DNA from: Bacillus sp. IITD106
Lineage (GTDB): Bacteria > Bacillota > Bacilli > Bacillales > Bacillaceae_C
Assembly: GCF_019459225.1 (NCBI RefSeq)
Contig: NZ_JAIAZY010000038.1
Coordinates: 1 to 43,837 of the forward strand
Direction: 5' to 3'
DNA: 43,837 nt
The notes under the pieces are model-generated. The model was given only the letters and a program-made list of their open reading frames with translations, ran no database searches and was not told where the DNA came from. The position numbers were made by a program, and so were the translations under genes. Positions 8,212 through 17,166 of this stretch are shown here, piece after piece; the stretch's first letter is position 1, and the number at the start of each line of letters is the position of its first letter.

Positions 8212-9573
8212 TTACAACTCCTTTCTCGTAAACAAACACATCTGGGTGGGGTAACCGTAAAGTTCGTGTTCTCCACCTATACCATCAAACGTTATTTCGT
8301 ATTCACTATCTTCATTTTGCATTTCACACCATTTATAAAATTCTTCTCTAGTCCACTCAAATCGATGATCAGGATGCCTGTATCCTTTATCTATTTCATA
8401 AACTTCGTTATACTCTTTGTTTGGAGTGGTAATTAGTAACGCCTTTGGTCGATAGTCCTGTAAAATTGTTCTCATAATTTTAGGTAAACGATACTCATCA
8501 ATATGTTCGATTACTTCACACAGAATGATAATATCCTTGTTTTTTAATCTTTCATCATAGTAAAAGAGAGACCCTATAATTTGTTTAGGTTTTATGAAAT
8601 TCTCTTTCTGTTCTACTTTCTCAAATCGTTTAAGGGCTTTAATAGATGCAGACTCTGACGGTTCAACCGCTAAAATTTCCTTAACACCATTCACGAAACC
8701 TAATTTAACAGCTAACCTTCCTTCACCTGAACCGAAGTCAACAATACTTTCCCTAGATTGTAATAGATTAATATTTTGGATTATTTTTTCATATCTGAGA
8801 TCGTTCAATCTAACTTTGCGTTCTATTTCTTTATCCTGTTCTATACTCGTAGCATTCTCGCTTTGCTTTTCCACCAAGCTATAAATGTCCTTAAATCGTA
8901 GTGCCTGACGTAATATGAATTCTCTTTGTGGATGTTTGTCCAACCATCCCTCACCATATCGTTCAATTTTTTCCACTTCTTTTTCATCTATATAATAGTG
9001 CTTATAATTATCTAAAACAGGGATCAAAACAAAAAGCTGCCGAAGACCCATTTGGAGTGTTGTTGATCCCTTTACAGTTATATATCTTGCGGTACTTTTT
9101 GCTTTAAAATTCATACTATAATCGACTTTACCGTAAGTGATATTCACTTCATAACCTAATGGTTGAAATAACTCTAATATATCTTTGTCAGACAGATTAG
9201 AAGCTAGAGGCCCAAAGCTGAATTCCAAACAGAAAGAATGATTCACCCAGGAGGCATAGTCCTCTTTTGGCTTTCCATTTAGTGCTGTTCCAAGAGCAGA
9301 CCTTAAAAATGTACAGAAGATGCTACTAACTACAAATTCTCGGTCGTTAATGTATGAGGTAATATCGTAAGCTTTAGAATTATTCCTTGAAAGTTCAATT
9401 GGATCCGGTGTAACAAAAAAGGTAACATCAACCTCTTCTTCGGTAAACTTACTATAAAACATTCTTACTAAGTGGCCGTTTAAATTTCTTTCGTAAAGAT
9501 TACTTGGGTTTTTCGCCAATAAATAAGAAATTATTTTAACATCTTGTCCTGTTGCTCGTATTGTTAACTGCAT
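8212..9573 (-). CDS. hen1: 3'-terminal RNA ribose 2'-O-methyltransferase Hen1
   Basis: Bacterial Hen1 (453 residues) methylates the 2'-OH at the 3' end of cleaved RNA before Pnkp seals it, marking the repaired site against renewed cutting by ribotoxins. The N-terminal half is the bacterial-specific domain; the C-terminal half is the methyltransferase, with a SAM-binding VDFGSGEG, the metal-ligand motif EVIEH (about 353-357) and the later HPDHRFEWTREEF block, all hallmarks of Hen1. The start at 9573 is preferred over an ATG 39 nt upstream because AGGTG sits just before it and family proteins begin MxLTI. It ends 2 nt before the pnkp ATG, so the two are translationally coupled. It appears intact even though pnkp is interrupted. 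Confidence 0.92.
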   Translation of the reverse strand: MQLTIRATGQDVKIISYLLAKNPSNLYERNLNGHLVRMFYSKFTEEEVDVTFFVTPDPIELSRNNSKAYDITSYINDREFVVSSIFCTFLRSALGTALNGKPKEDYASWVNHSFCLEFSFGPLASNLSDKDILELFQPLGYEVNITYGKVDYSMNFKAKSTARYITVKGSTTLQMGLRQLFVLIPVLDNYKHYYIDEKEVEKIERYGEGWLDKHPQREFILRQALRFKDIYSLVEKQSENATSIEQDKEIERKVRLNDLRYEKIIQNINLLQSRESIVDFGSGEGRLAVKLGFVNGVKEILAVEPSESASIKALKRFEKVEQKENFIKPKQIIGSLFYYDERLKNKDIIILCEVIEHIDEYRLPKIMRTILQDYRPKALLITTPNKEYNEVYEIDKGYRHPDHRFEWTREEFYKWCEMQNEDSEYEITFDGIGGEHELYGYPTQMCLFTRKEL

Positions 9574-9773
9574 AGTAATTAACACCTGCTTTCTAAGTAA
9601 AACGGTTTCCACGCTTTACTTTGTGTTAGTGGAAAGGTTCTTTTAACTCCTATTTAAAACCCAATTGTTTTTGTTTGACATACTATCTTTTCTCTCATAA
9701 ATGTTACGTCCATTTTCGTTTTTAGAAATGTATAATGGAGTATATAATTAATCTGTGTTCTAGGAGAATTAAA

Positions 9774-10238
9774 ATGCTCATAAAAAAAATGAATAAAAAA
9801 GATGCAAAGAAAATTATCAATTGGAAATACGAACCACCCTACGATTTTTATAATATGGATGACACTGAAGAATCTTTGCAAGAGCTGCTGCAGTATAAGG
9901 CAGTTTTCAATGGTGAAGAGCTTATTGGCTTTTATTGTGTAGGGCCATTCGCCCAGGTGCCTATTGGTCGAGATATAGGATCATATCCGGATGCCGAAGA
10001 TTTGCTAGATTTAGGATTCGGGATGAAGCCGGGCTTAACAGGTCAAGGTTTTGGTTTTACATTTATCAGTTTTATCATCGGTGAAGTTCAACAAAAGTAT
10101 AACTTAAACAAAATTCGTTTAACGGTTGCTGAATTTAACAAAAGAGCCATTGCGCTTTATAAAAAGTTGGGCTTCAAAACGCAAACTTCTTTCATGGCAA
10201 ACGATTCCGCTTTTTTAGTAATGGTAAAAGAGCTATAA
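9774..10238 (+). CDS. GNAT family N-acetyltransferase
   Basis: A 154-residue GNAT acetyltransferase. The acetyl-CoA pyrophosphate-binding motif A appears as PGLTGQGFGFTFI (about residues 85-97, the Q/RxxGxG/A pattern), followed by the motif B segment NKRAIALYKKLGF near 125-137 typical of RimI/RimJ-like enzymes. The acceptor is unknown. The start at 9774 has AGGAG 7 nt upstream, which rules out the in-frame ATG 39 nt earlier. It is divergent from hen1 and its stop overlaps the last codons of the convergent kinase gene by 6 bp. Confidence 0.85.
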   Translation: MLIKKMNKKDAKKIINWKYEPPYDFYNMDDTEESLQELLQYKAVFNGEELIGFYCVGPFAQVPIGRDIGSYPDAEDLLDLGFGMKPGLTGQGFGFTFISFIIGEVQQKYNLNKIRLTVAEFNKRAIALYKKLGFKTQTSFMANDSAFLVMVKEL

Positions 10239-11225
10239 AAAAACCTTTTCCAAGTCTGAACGAAAACGATTTGCCCGTGAACATTCATCTAATGTAGTTT
10301 TAAGAAGGTTAAGTGTTTCCTCTTCTGATTTTACAAGACCTTCAAAGCGTAAGTCATTAATCCATTCCCAGATGTCTTCTAATTTTCTTTTAAGAAAATA
10401 ATATTCGAATGCATCTATATCAGGCGTAGGATAATCCATGTATTTTTTGTATTCTTTTAAAAATTGCTTAGCATATGGCTCTGTTAGGGGCAAAATAAGA
10501 TCTTGTTCTTGCGGTGCTAGTTTTGCGCATTCCCAATCAATAAGTGTCAAATTCTGTCCTTGCATAAGATTCCAATTATGGGCATCAGCATGGCACAATA
10601 CATAGTTGAGGGATTTGGTTTTTAGTATATTTGACAAATATCTTATTCTTTCAATCTTTTCATCTAAACAACTCGTATAAGGATTAACAATTTTAAAGAC
10701 TTCATCGTCTAATTTATCAAGGTCGTGATGGATAAATGAGCGAAGTAAATCACAATATTCAATTTCAAACACTTCCATTTTCTGCTGTTCTTTTAATTCA
10801 TAAGAAATAGTTGAAGTACTTCTATGAAGCAAACCTAAAATTCTTGCTAATTCATTAATCTGATTAGGACTTAGTGTCCCTTCGCCAATTGTTTCACCAT
10901 TAATAAACTCGGAAAGCAAGTAAACATAGCTTTCATCTTCACACTTAAAACCATCATATTTTGTGAAAATTGGACTTACGAGATGCTTATTTAATTCTGT
11001 ATGATCATGTAGCCACTGTACCAAAGGAGTGTATCTATCGATAGCCTCTATCCACTGGATAATGGAAGGCTTGCTTTTGTTATAAACTTTTAAAAAGTAA
11101 TTCTTGGATTCATCCTCAATGGAAAAAGCTAATGCTGACCAACCCCCGGTCCGTTGTTCTATCCTAGTCGCATCTATATTGTAGTATTCTTTTAAAATCT
11201 TTGTGATTTGATATTTAATGTCCAA
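10233..11225 (-). CDS. APH/choline-kinase-like phosphotransferase
   Basis: A protein-kinase-fold phosphotransferase (330 residues from TTG 11225). The catalytic loop is CHADAHNWNLM (HxDxxxxN, near 210-220) and the metal-binding LIDWE follows near 227-231, diagnostic of the aminoglycoside phosphotransferase/choline kinase group. Most chromosomal members phosphorylate small metabolites rather than drugs, so no resistance is implied. TTG 11225 is preferred because AAAGGTGGG precedes it by 6 nt; an alternative TTG at 11258 would overlap the upstream stop. It is the last gene of a leftward operon with DUF4358, MBOAT and DHHW genes, 17 nt behind the DHHW stop, which hints at a link to surface-polymer modification. 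Confidence 0.82.
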   Translation of the reverse strand: MDIKYQITKILKEYYNIDATRIEQRTGGWSALAFSIEDESKNYFLKVYNKSKPSIIQWIEAIDRYTPLVQWLHDHTELNKHLVSPIFTKYDGFKCEDESYVYLLSEFINGETIGEGTLSPNQINELARILGLLHRSTSTISYELKEQQKMEVFEIEYCDLLRSFIHHDLDKLDDEVFKIVNPYTSCLDEKIERIRYLSNILKTKSLNYVLCHADAHNWNLMQGQNLTLIDWECAKLAPQEQDLILPLTEPYAKQFLKEYKKYMDYPTPDIDAFEYYFLKRKLEDIWEWINDLRFEGLVKSEEETLNLLKTTLDECSRANRFRSDLEKVFL

Positions 11226-11242
11226 CTTTGTCCCACCTTTTG

Positions 11243-12361
11243 CTACTTCTTCAACCAAATTAAATTAGAGTCTGTTGAAAAATTCACTACGTTATAAAGG
11301 AATAACACTTCTTTAATACCATTCTCTCGAATAAAATCATCTACATCCTTATGATAGTAGCGTAAGTCAATCACATATATCTCTTGAAAGTGATTGGCTA
11401 AAAAAGGAATAAATGCATGCGCGTACGAATCCTTCACGACAGCTAATTTCCGGCCATCTCTTACATCAGATTTTATAGTCACTAAACTATGGTTTCCATT
11501 TAAAAAGAAGGAATATTGATCTTTTTTATTTAAATAAGACCATTCAAACAATGAATTATCATTTTTGCTATCGTATTGCACTATATAGGATCTTTCGTAA
11601 AGAGATTGAAACATTTCAATTTTGTCTGGCGTTACGTGATGTCCCAGCACTTTAGAGGCAAAAGTTCCATAAAAATCATTAGACACGGTCTCTATTTTGA
11701 AATCATTAATGGGAATTGGGTCCAATCCCAATGTTTGCGCTGCTTGGACATATGCGAAATACGCGCCTCGCATCGTCCAGTGATGATCTGTCTTAAAGTA
11801 AATGGGTTCGTTTTTATAATTTGTTAACGTATCTGTTACTTCAATCATTTGTACCGAATCTAACAGTGTATCATTCACTTTGTCAATCACAGCTCGTTGT
11901 GAAAATGACTGTGCAAATAAAGGCAGCTTTTCTTTATAAATTTCAACTGATGTAGGAGCAAGCAACATATAGTAATCAAGCTCCTTGTTTTTCTCCGCAA
12001 AATAGTTAATATACTCGATATTTTTATATATTTGCTCTTTTGGTTCTTTATATCCTTCCAGTAAAAACCCGTCTTTTCCAAAGTATATTCCATTGGAATC
12101 TTGTTTTAACATCGCCTTTTCCGAAACAGCTTTGATTCGCAACCAGTTCTTCTTCCATGCGAATTGATCTGAAATATATGCCTCGTATCGGTCCATAAAT
12201 TTTCCAGATAGAACATTCTTAAGTGATAATGTTGGTTTTTGTTCAAGTATTCGATTTTCCTCTTCCGAAAAGACGATATCGTCTGACATCAAATTCAATA
12301 CTCCAACAATAGCCAAAAAGCTTATAAACATGCAGACAATTATTTTATCGCTCATTCGCAT
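11243..12361 (-). CDS. DHHW/AlgX-like membrane-anchored acyl-transfer protein
   Basis: A 372-residue protein with an N-terminal membrane anchor (about 6-25) and an extracytoplasmic SGNH-hydrolase-like domain of the DHHW/AlgX/AlgJ family. The signature TDHHWTMRGAY lies near residues 190-200, and a later VVKDSYAHAFIPFL block carries the S-x-A-H pattern of the family's serine motif. Such proteins work with an MBOAT partner to move acetyl groups to an extracellular polysaccharide or wall polymer. Here the MBOAT gene ends 12 nt upstream, so the two form a typical pair. The start at 12361 has GAGGG 6 nt upstream. The polymer acceptor is unknown. Confidence 0.86.
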   Translation of the reverse strand: MRMSDKIIVCMFISFLAIVGVLNLMSDDIVFSEEENRILEQKPTLSLKNVLSGKFMDRYEAYISDQFAWKKNWLRIKAVSEKAMLKQDSNGIYFGKDGFLLEGYKEPKEQIYKNIEYINYFAEKNKELDYYMLLAPTSVEIYKEKLPLFAQSFSQRAVIDKVNDTLLDSVQMIEVTDTLTNYKNEPIYFKTDHHWTMRGAYFAYVQAAQTLGLDPIPINDFKIETVSNDFYGTFASKVLGHHVTPDKIEMFQSLYERSYIVQYDSKNDNSLFEWSYLNKKDQYSFFLNGNHSLVTIKSDVRDGRKLAVVKDSYAHAFIPFLANHFQEIYVIDLRYYHKDVDDFIRENGIKEVLFLYNVVNFSTDSNLIWLKK

Positions 12362-12373
12362 TCTATACCCTCA

Positions 12374-13759
12374 CTAAAAACGAAAATACAAAAATGGATT
12401 ATATGACTCATTCACTAGAAAAGCCGTCGAAAGTAATAGAATAGCAAAGTATATGAATGGTGAGAGGATTGTCACCATTTTATTATTTTCGATTACTTTT
12501 ACAACCGGCATCGCGGCAATGATAGCAATAACGAATATGATCCCATTTGTATAAAACTCATAAATGGTTTGATGATTTAATAGTGGATTCCCGGAAAACC
12601 CAAACATAATAGTCAAATATTGAATTCCTAATGTCAGATCATCAAATACAAATAAAACCCAGCCAATCAAAATAAAGAAGATAAAATATAAGTGCTGAAT
12701 AACAGGATGAGCTCGTGACAAAAGCTTATGGAGTCCTGCTCTTTCAATTGCAATTATTACGCCAAAATAGATTCCCCATATGACAAAATTCCAGCTAGCC
12801 CCGTGCCAAAATCCAGTCAATCCCCAAACAATGAATAGATTTCGATAAAGCTTCACCTTCCCTTCCCTGCTTCCCCCAAGCGGAATATACACATAATCTC
12901 GAAACCAGCCACCTAACGTCATATGCCATCTTCGCCAAAATTCGGTGATGCTTCTAGAAATGTATGGGTAATTGAAATTGATAGGAAAGGTAAAGCCAAA
13001 CATTTTCCCTAATCCCCTTGCCATATCAGAATATCCACTGAAATCAAAATAAATTTGCAGTGCAAATGCGAGAATGCCGAGCCACGACGATATCACTGTC
13101 AGCTCAGAAAAACTACGATTCTCTATGCTATTCCATAGCAAACCTATATTATTAGCAAGCAATACTTTTTTTCCGAGTCCTATTGCAAATAAGCGAACTC
13201 CATCAGCGAATTGTTGTAACGTAACACGTCGATGAATCAGCTCTTTTTCAATCGTTTCATAACGTACAATAGGACCAGCAATCAGTTGAGGAAATAAACA
13301 AATATACATCGCCAAGGCGATTGGATTTTTTTGCGGTTGTACCCTTCCCCTGTAAACATCAATCGTATAACTCATTGTTTGGAATGTATAGAAAGATATT
13401 CCGATTGGAAGCGGCAAATTAAGCAGATTAAATTCCGCTCCCAGTAAAAGATTAAGATTTTCTATGAAAAAATCAGCATATTTAAAAAAGGAAAGAACTC
13501 CAATATTGATGAGTAATGACGATAAAAGAAAAAACTTGGCTAAAATCTTTCCCCTGAATGTAGCAATTAATAATCCGTGGACATAATCTGCCACTGCCGA
13601 AAAGAGCATCAACAAAATATAAATAGGCTCCCCCCATGCATAAAAAATCAAACTAAGTATGAGAAGGAGCAAATTTTTCATTTTTTTATTACTAATATAA
13701 TAGATGAGTAATGTGATAGGTAAGAAAACAAAAAGAAAAACTAAGCTGCTAAAGACCAT
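12374..13759 (-). CDS. MBOAT family O-acyltransferase (AlgI/DltB-like)
   Basis: A 461-residue polytopic membrane protein of the MBOAT/AlgI group with about 10-12 hydrophobic segments. Family motifs include EFWRRWHMTLGGWFRDYVY (near 265-285) and GLTGFWHGASWNF (near 310-323), which contains the presumed catalytic histidine. MBOAT proteins pass acyl groups from a cytoplasmic donor across the membrane; with the downstream DHHW protein this is an exopolysaccharide or wall-polymer acetylation module rather than the D-alanylation operon, because dltA, dltC and dltD are absent. GGAAG lies upstream of ATG 13759. Confidence 0.9.
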   Translation of the reverse strand: MVFSSLVFLFVFLPITLLIYYISNKKMKNLLLLILSLIFYAWGEPIYILLMLFSAVADYVHGLLIATFRGKILAKFFLLSSLLINIGVLSFFKYADFFIENLNLLLGAEFNLLNLPLPIGISFYTFQTMSYTIDVYRGRVQPQKNPIALAMYICLFPQLIAGPIVRYETIEKELIHRRVTLQQFADGVRLFAIGLGKKVLLANNIGLLWNSIENRSFSELTVISSWLGILAFALQIYFDFSGYSDMARGLGKMFGFTFPINFNYPYISRSITEFWRRWHMTLGGWFRDYVYIPLGGSREGKVKLYRNLFIVWGLTGFWHGASWNFVIWGIYFGVIIAIERAGLHKLLSRAHPVIQHLYFIFFILIGWVLFVFDDLTLGIQYLTIMFGFSGNPLLNHQTIYEFYTNGIIFVIAIIAAMPVVKVIENNKMVTILSPFIYFAILLLSTAFLVNESYNPFLYFRF

Positions 13760-13783
13760 CTGACCACTTCCGATTATGCAAAA

Positions 13784-14344
13784 TCATTTAAGCTTTTCAT
13801 CAAATACCTCTTCTAATTTTTCTGGATGTTCATACGTAATATAAATTAAATATGGTCCTTTAACTTTAATGATGTTATTTTTAACCTTTTCGTATTGATC
13901 TGGTAGATATTGTTCCCATGTAGTAACCTGTGCCTCCTTCTCTTTTTTCAACACTTCAATTAATCCATCCACTTTCGACTCATCTTTCGCCTTTAAAACA
14001 ATAATTTCATCCGAATTTATATTCATCATCGCTGCAATGATATATCCATCTTCTAAATCATTAGGGTCAATCGCCAATTTTTCCATAAGAAATTCGCTAT
14101 TAGGATTATCTTCATCTTTATTTACAAGGTCGCTTTCTATGTATGATTGCAAAACACCATCCTTCAATGCATCGGAAACCCCCACTGCTGTTAAGTCTTC
14201 AGCAATCTTTTCTTTAATGCTTTGAACGATTTCCTCTATTGAAACTCCAGAAGCACCCGCTTTTTTATTTGCTTCGTTACTACATCCTATAAGTGTAAAA
14301 ATTAAAATTGTAATAATTCCTGTTATACTTACTGCTTTTTTCAT
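13784..14344 (-). CDS. DUF4358 lipoprotein
   Basis: A 186-residue lipoprotein: residues 1-20 are a type II signal peptide with lipobox LIGC, after which the protein is soluble and outside the membrane. The body (EEIVQSIKEKIAED..., a central acidic stretch, ...EEVFDEKL) fits the DUF4358 family, which often neighbours MBOAT/DHHW genes in Firmicutes. Its biochemical role is unknown; in this operon it may assist polymer acylation. The start at 14344 is chosen because GAGGTG precedes it by 5 nt and the signal peptide begins there; a 22-residue upstream extension would bury it. First gene of the four-gene operon. Confidence 0.8.
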   Translation of the reverse strand: MKKAVSITGIITILIFTLIGCSNEANKKAGASGVSIEEIVQSIKEKIAEDLTAVGVSDALKDGVLQSYIESDLVNKDEDNPNSEFLMEKLAIDPNDLEDGYIIAAMMNINSDEIIVLKAKDESKVDGLIEVLKKEKEAQVTTWEQYLPDQYEKVKNNIIKVKGPYLIYITYEHPEKLEEVFDEKLK

Positions 14345-14568
14345 GTTTGCACCTCGATTTTGAAATTGTCCTCCATAATCTTTGACGAAAGTTTTGAGTT
14401 TTTGTTTCAAATATTGGATTTTTATTTTTGTATGTGATAAGGTTCACAATATAGAAGGAAGTACGTTTCCAATTTGTCAAACCATATAAGTAAATACTTG
14501 ATTAATACGGGTATGATAAATAGAAGAAGAGATTAAAAGTATATAAATTTTACATAAGGAGCTGGAAT

Positions 14569-14664
14569 ATGTATAAAAAACATGAAAAAGGTCTCATTTG
14601 GTTAACGTTCATTGTGGCAGCAATCATGTTTGTTTCTATACTCGGAAGAATCTTAGGTGGATAA
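14569..14664 (+). CDS. 31-residue single-pass membrane protein upstream of ythA
   Basis: A very short gene: MYKKHEKGLIWLTFIVAA... with a basic N-terminus, one hydrophobic segment (about 9-26) and GRILGG at the end. AAGGAG sits 8 nt before the ATG, and the stop lies 5 nt before the ribosome binding site core of ythA, so it is first in the oxidase operon. Small single-helix proteins commonly serve as accessory subunits of bd-type oxidases, and that is the suggested role. I do not recognise the family by name. Confidence 0.65.
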   Translation: MYKKHEKGLIWLTFIVAAIMFVSILGRILGG

Positions 14665-14678
14665 AGGAGGTAATTTCG

Positions 14679-16025
14679 TTGGTAAATGAAGAAGCACTTT
14701 TTTTCAGCCGGATATTAACAGAACTCACACTTTCTTTTCATATTATTTATGCAACCATTGGTGTTGGAATACCACTTATGATTATGATTGCTCAATGGGT
14801 GGGCATCAAGAAAAAAGATGAGCACTATATTCTGCTAGCAAGAAGATGGACACGAGGTTTTGTCATTACTGTTGCTGTCGGAGTCGTGACAGGAACGGCG
14901 ATTGGGCTGCAGCTATCTTTATTATGGCCAAACTTTATGGAGCTTGCAGGTAACGTTATTGCTCTTCCTCTGTTCATGGAAACTTTTGCTTTTTTCTTTG
15001 AAGCGATATTTTTAGGAATATATTTATATACGTGGGATCGCTTTGAGAATCAGAGAAAACATTTACTATTGCTTATACCTGTAGCTGTTGGAGCATCTTT
15101 TTCAGCGGTATTTATCACAATGGTGAATGCATTTATGAATGCTCCTCAAGGTTTTGAACTAATTGATGGTCAGCTTGTAAATATTAATCCTATTGTGGCG
15201 ATGTTCAACCCTGCCATGCCGACAAAAGTGGCTCATGTTGTTGTGACGGCGTATATGACGTCAGCCTTTGTCCTCGCATCGATTGCAGCATTTCGATTAC
15301 TAAAAGGATCCAATCATATTTATCATAAAAAAGCATTGTCATTAACAATGAAGCTTGGACTCATTTTTTCAATTGCTGCTGCTGTGATTGGTGATTTTTC
15401 TGGCAAATATTTAGCTGAATACCAGCCTGAAAAATTGGCTGCCGCGGAATGGCATTTTGAAACGGAAGGTAAAGCTCCGCTTATTATGTATGGAGTATTG
15501 GACGATGGTGAGGTTAAGTACGCGATTAAGCTCCCATTTGCACTTAGTGTGTTAGCTCATAGTGATCCCACAGCTGAAGTACTTGGATTGGATCAGTTTC
15601 CGGAGGACGAAATCCCCCCTCTATACATCCACTACCTTTTTGACATTATGGTAACGATAGGAGTTTGGATGGTAATATTGTCATTTGTATTCTGGATCGG
15701 TACGAAGCGGAGATGGCCAATCATTCATACGAAATGGTTCAGATGGCTGATTGTATTGGGAGGTCCTCTTTCTATCCTTGCGATTGAGGCCGGTTGGTGG
15801 ATGGCGGAAGTTGGTAGACAGCCGTGGGTGCTGCGAGGGTTAATGCGCACTGCTGATGCTGCGACTTCCAGTAATCAAGTTGACCTAATGCTTGTATTAT
15901 TCGCTGGCTTATATGTCATTTTAGCGATTGGGACGATCGTCGTATTAAGCAGGATGTTCCGTAAAAATCCTGTTGAACGCGAATTGGAAGAAAGAGCTTC
16001 AGAAAAAGGCGGTGTTCCAAAATGA
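14679..16025 (+). CDS. ythA: bd-type quinol oxidase subunit I (YthA)
   Basis: Haem-bearing subunit of a cytochrome bd-family quinol oxidase that reduces O2 at the cytoplasmic membrane. From TTG 14679 (GGAGG 8 nt upstream) it is 448 residues. The haem ligand His21 (LSFHIIYA) and the proton-path/haem glutamates E101 and E108 (METFAFFFEA) fall exactly at the numbering I recall for the Geobacillus enzyme; KVAHVV supplies a second conserved histidine and HYLFDIM the later methionine. The Q-loop is short, as in Bacillus YthA/CbdA rather than E. coli CydA. The longer frame from 14598 overlaps the small upstream gene and is rejected. It overlaps ythB by ATGA. Confidence 0.93.
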   Translation: MVNEEALFFSRILTELTLSFHIIYATIGVGIPLMIMIAQWVGIKKKDEHYILLARRWTRGFVITVAVGVVTGTAIGLQLSLLWPNFMELAGNVIALPLFMETFAFFFEAIFLGIYLYTWDRFENQRKHLLLLIPVAVGASFSAVFITMVNAFMNAPQGFELIDGQLVNINPIVAMFNPAMPTKVAHVVVTAYMTSAFVLASIAAFRLLKGSNHIYHKKALSLTMKLGLIFSIAAAVIGDFSGKYLAEYQPEKLAAAEWHFETEGKAPLIMYGVLDDGEVKYAIKLPFALSVLAHSDPTAEVLGLDQFPEDEIPPLYIHYLFDIMVTIGVWMVILSFVFWIGTKRRWPIIHTKWFRWLIVLGGPLSILAIEAGWWMAEVGRQPWVLRGLMRTADAATSSNQVDLMLVLFAGLYVILAIGTIVVLSRMFRKNPVERELEERASEKGGVPK

Positions 16026-17047
16026 ATTTAGAAATTCTCGGTATCTCTGTTCTTTGGACCTTCTTATTTGGATATACGATCGTTGCGTCTATCGATTTTG
16101 GAGCTGGATTTTTCAATGCTTATAGTGTGTATGCGGGGAAAAAGCATATTTTAACGAATATCATCCAGCGGTATTTATCACCCGTGTGGGAAGTGACGAA
16201 CGTCTTCCTCGTCTTCTTTTTTGTAGGAATAGTCGGCTTTTTTCCAAAGACAGCTTTTTATTATGGGACAATCCTTTTAGTGCCTGCGAGCATCGCAATA
16301 TTATTGCTAGCCATACGTGGATCGTATTATGCATTTGAAACATATGGATCAAGAGGACATAAAGGATATGCCTTTATGTACGGATTATCAGGGTTATTTA
16401 TTCCCGCATCATTATCCATCGTTCTAACGATATCTGAGGGTGGATTTGTTTCACTGGTTGATGGAAACCCTGTTTTGGATTACTGGGCTTTATTTTCTAG
16501 CCCACTAACATGGAGTATCGTTGTGTTGAGCCTTGCTGCTGTATTATATATATCGGCAGTCTTTCTCACTTGGTATGCCAATAAAGCGAAGGATTCGAAA
16601 GCGACTGAACTAATGAGAAAGTACGCTCTGCTTTGGGCTTTCCCGACAATCGTAACCGCAGGCGGAATTATCGTTGAACTGCGATTCCATAATTCTGAGC
16701 ATTATGGAAGGATTCTTGGTCTATGGTGGATGTTCGCCCTTTCTTTTCTTATGTTTATCGGTACTGTTTGGCTTATTTGGAATCGAAAGCATTACGGACG
16801 TGCATTCGGCTTACTCGTTGGCCAATTCGCTCTTGCGTTTTATGCGTACGGATTTTCCCATTATCCATACTTGCTTTACCCTCACCTAACGATTTATGAC
16901 GGGTTTACTAACAAAGCGATGGCAATATCTCTCGTCGTAGCTTTTATTGCCGGTCTATGTTTATTGATTCCTTCGCTGTATTTGCTATTACGATTGTTTT
17001 TATTCGATAAGAAATATGTCGAAGGAAAATCGGATTATCATCCTTAA
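16022..17047 (+). CDS. ythB: bd-type quinol oxidase subunit II (YthB)
   Basis: A 341-residue CydB-type subunit with eight to nine hydrophobic helices; the N-terminal IDFGAGFFNAY block is characteristic of CydB/YthB and the fold mirrors CydA without haem ligands. It forms the oxidase heterodimer with YthA. Its ATG overlaps the ythA stop by four bases, implying coupled translation, and the CydS-like gene follows 14 nt after its stop. Confidence 0.92.
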   Translation: MNLEILGISVLWTFLFGYTIVASIDFGAGFFNAYSVYAGKKHILTNIIQRYLSPVWEVTNVFLVFFFVGIVGFFPKTAFYYGTILLVPASIAILLLAIRGSYYAFETYGSRGHKGYAFMYGLSGLFIPASLSIVLTISEGGFVSLVDGNPVLDYWALFSSPLTWSIVVLSLAAVLYISAVFLTWYANKAKDSKATELMRKYALLWAFPTIVTAGGIIVELRFHNSEHYGRILGLWWMFALSFLMFIGTVWLIWNRKHYGRAFGLLVGQFALAFYAYGFSHYPYLLYPHLTIYDGFTNKAMAISLVVAFIAGLCLLIPSLYLLLRLFLFDKKYVEGKSDYHP

Positions 17048-17061
17048 GGAGTGAAGTTTAT

Positions 17062-17166
17062 ATGACTAACTTTTTTATATTTGCTGCTCCGTTTATTGTA
17101 TTGGCAGTTTCCATTGGTGCTGCATTTTGGGCAGCGCAAAGAGATGAACCTAATTTTGACGAGTAA
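17062..17166 (+). CDS. CydS-like small subunit of the bd-type oxidase
   Basis: A 34-residue single-helix protein: MTNFFIFAAPFIVLAV..., then AAFWAAQRDE and an acidic tail. AAGGAG lies about 10 nt before the ATG and the gene directly follows ythB. Length, position, hydrophobic segment and the AAFWA-x-(K/R)DE end match CydS, the third subunit seen in the Geobacillus bd oxidase structure, which packs against CydA near the haems. Easily missed by gene finders because of its size. Confidence 0.8.
   Translation: MTNFFIFAAPFIVLAVSIGAAFWAAQRDEPNFDE

Noticed and set aside
9654-9881. 75-codon leftward frame between hen1 and the GNAT gene
   Set aside because: It overlaps the GNAT start antisense, has no ribosome binding site and resembles no family.
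10233-11225. Aminoglycoside resistance gene
   Set aside because: Only the general kinase fold is evident; nothing indicates drug specificity. The same applies to 22473-23486.
14598-14678. 27-codon N-terminal extension of ythA
   Set aside because: It overlaps the small upstream gene, lacks a ribosome binding site and would displace His21 from its conserved place.
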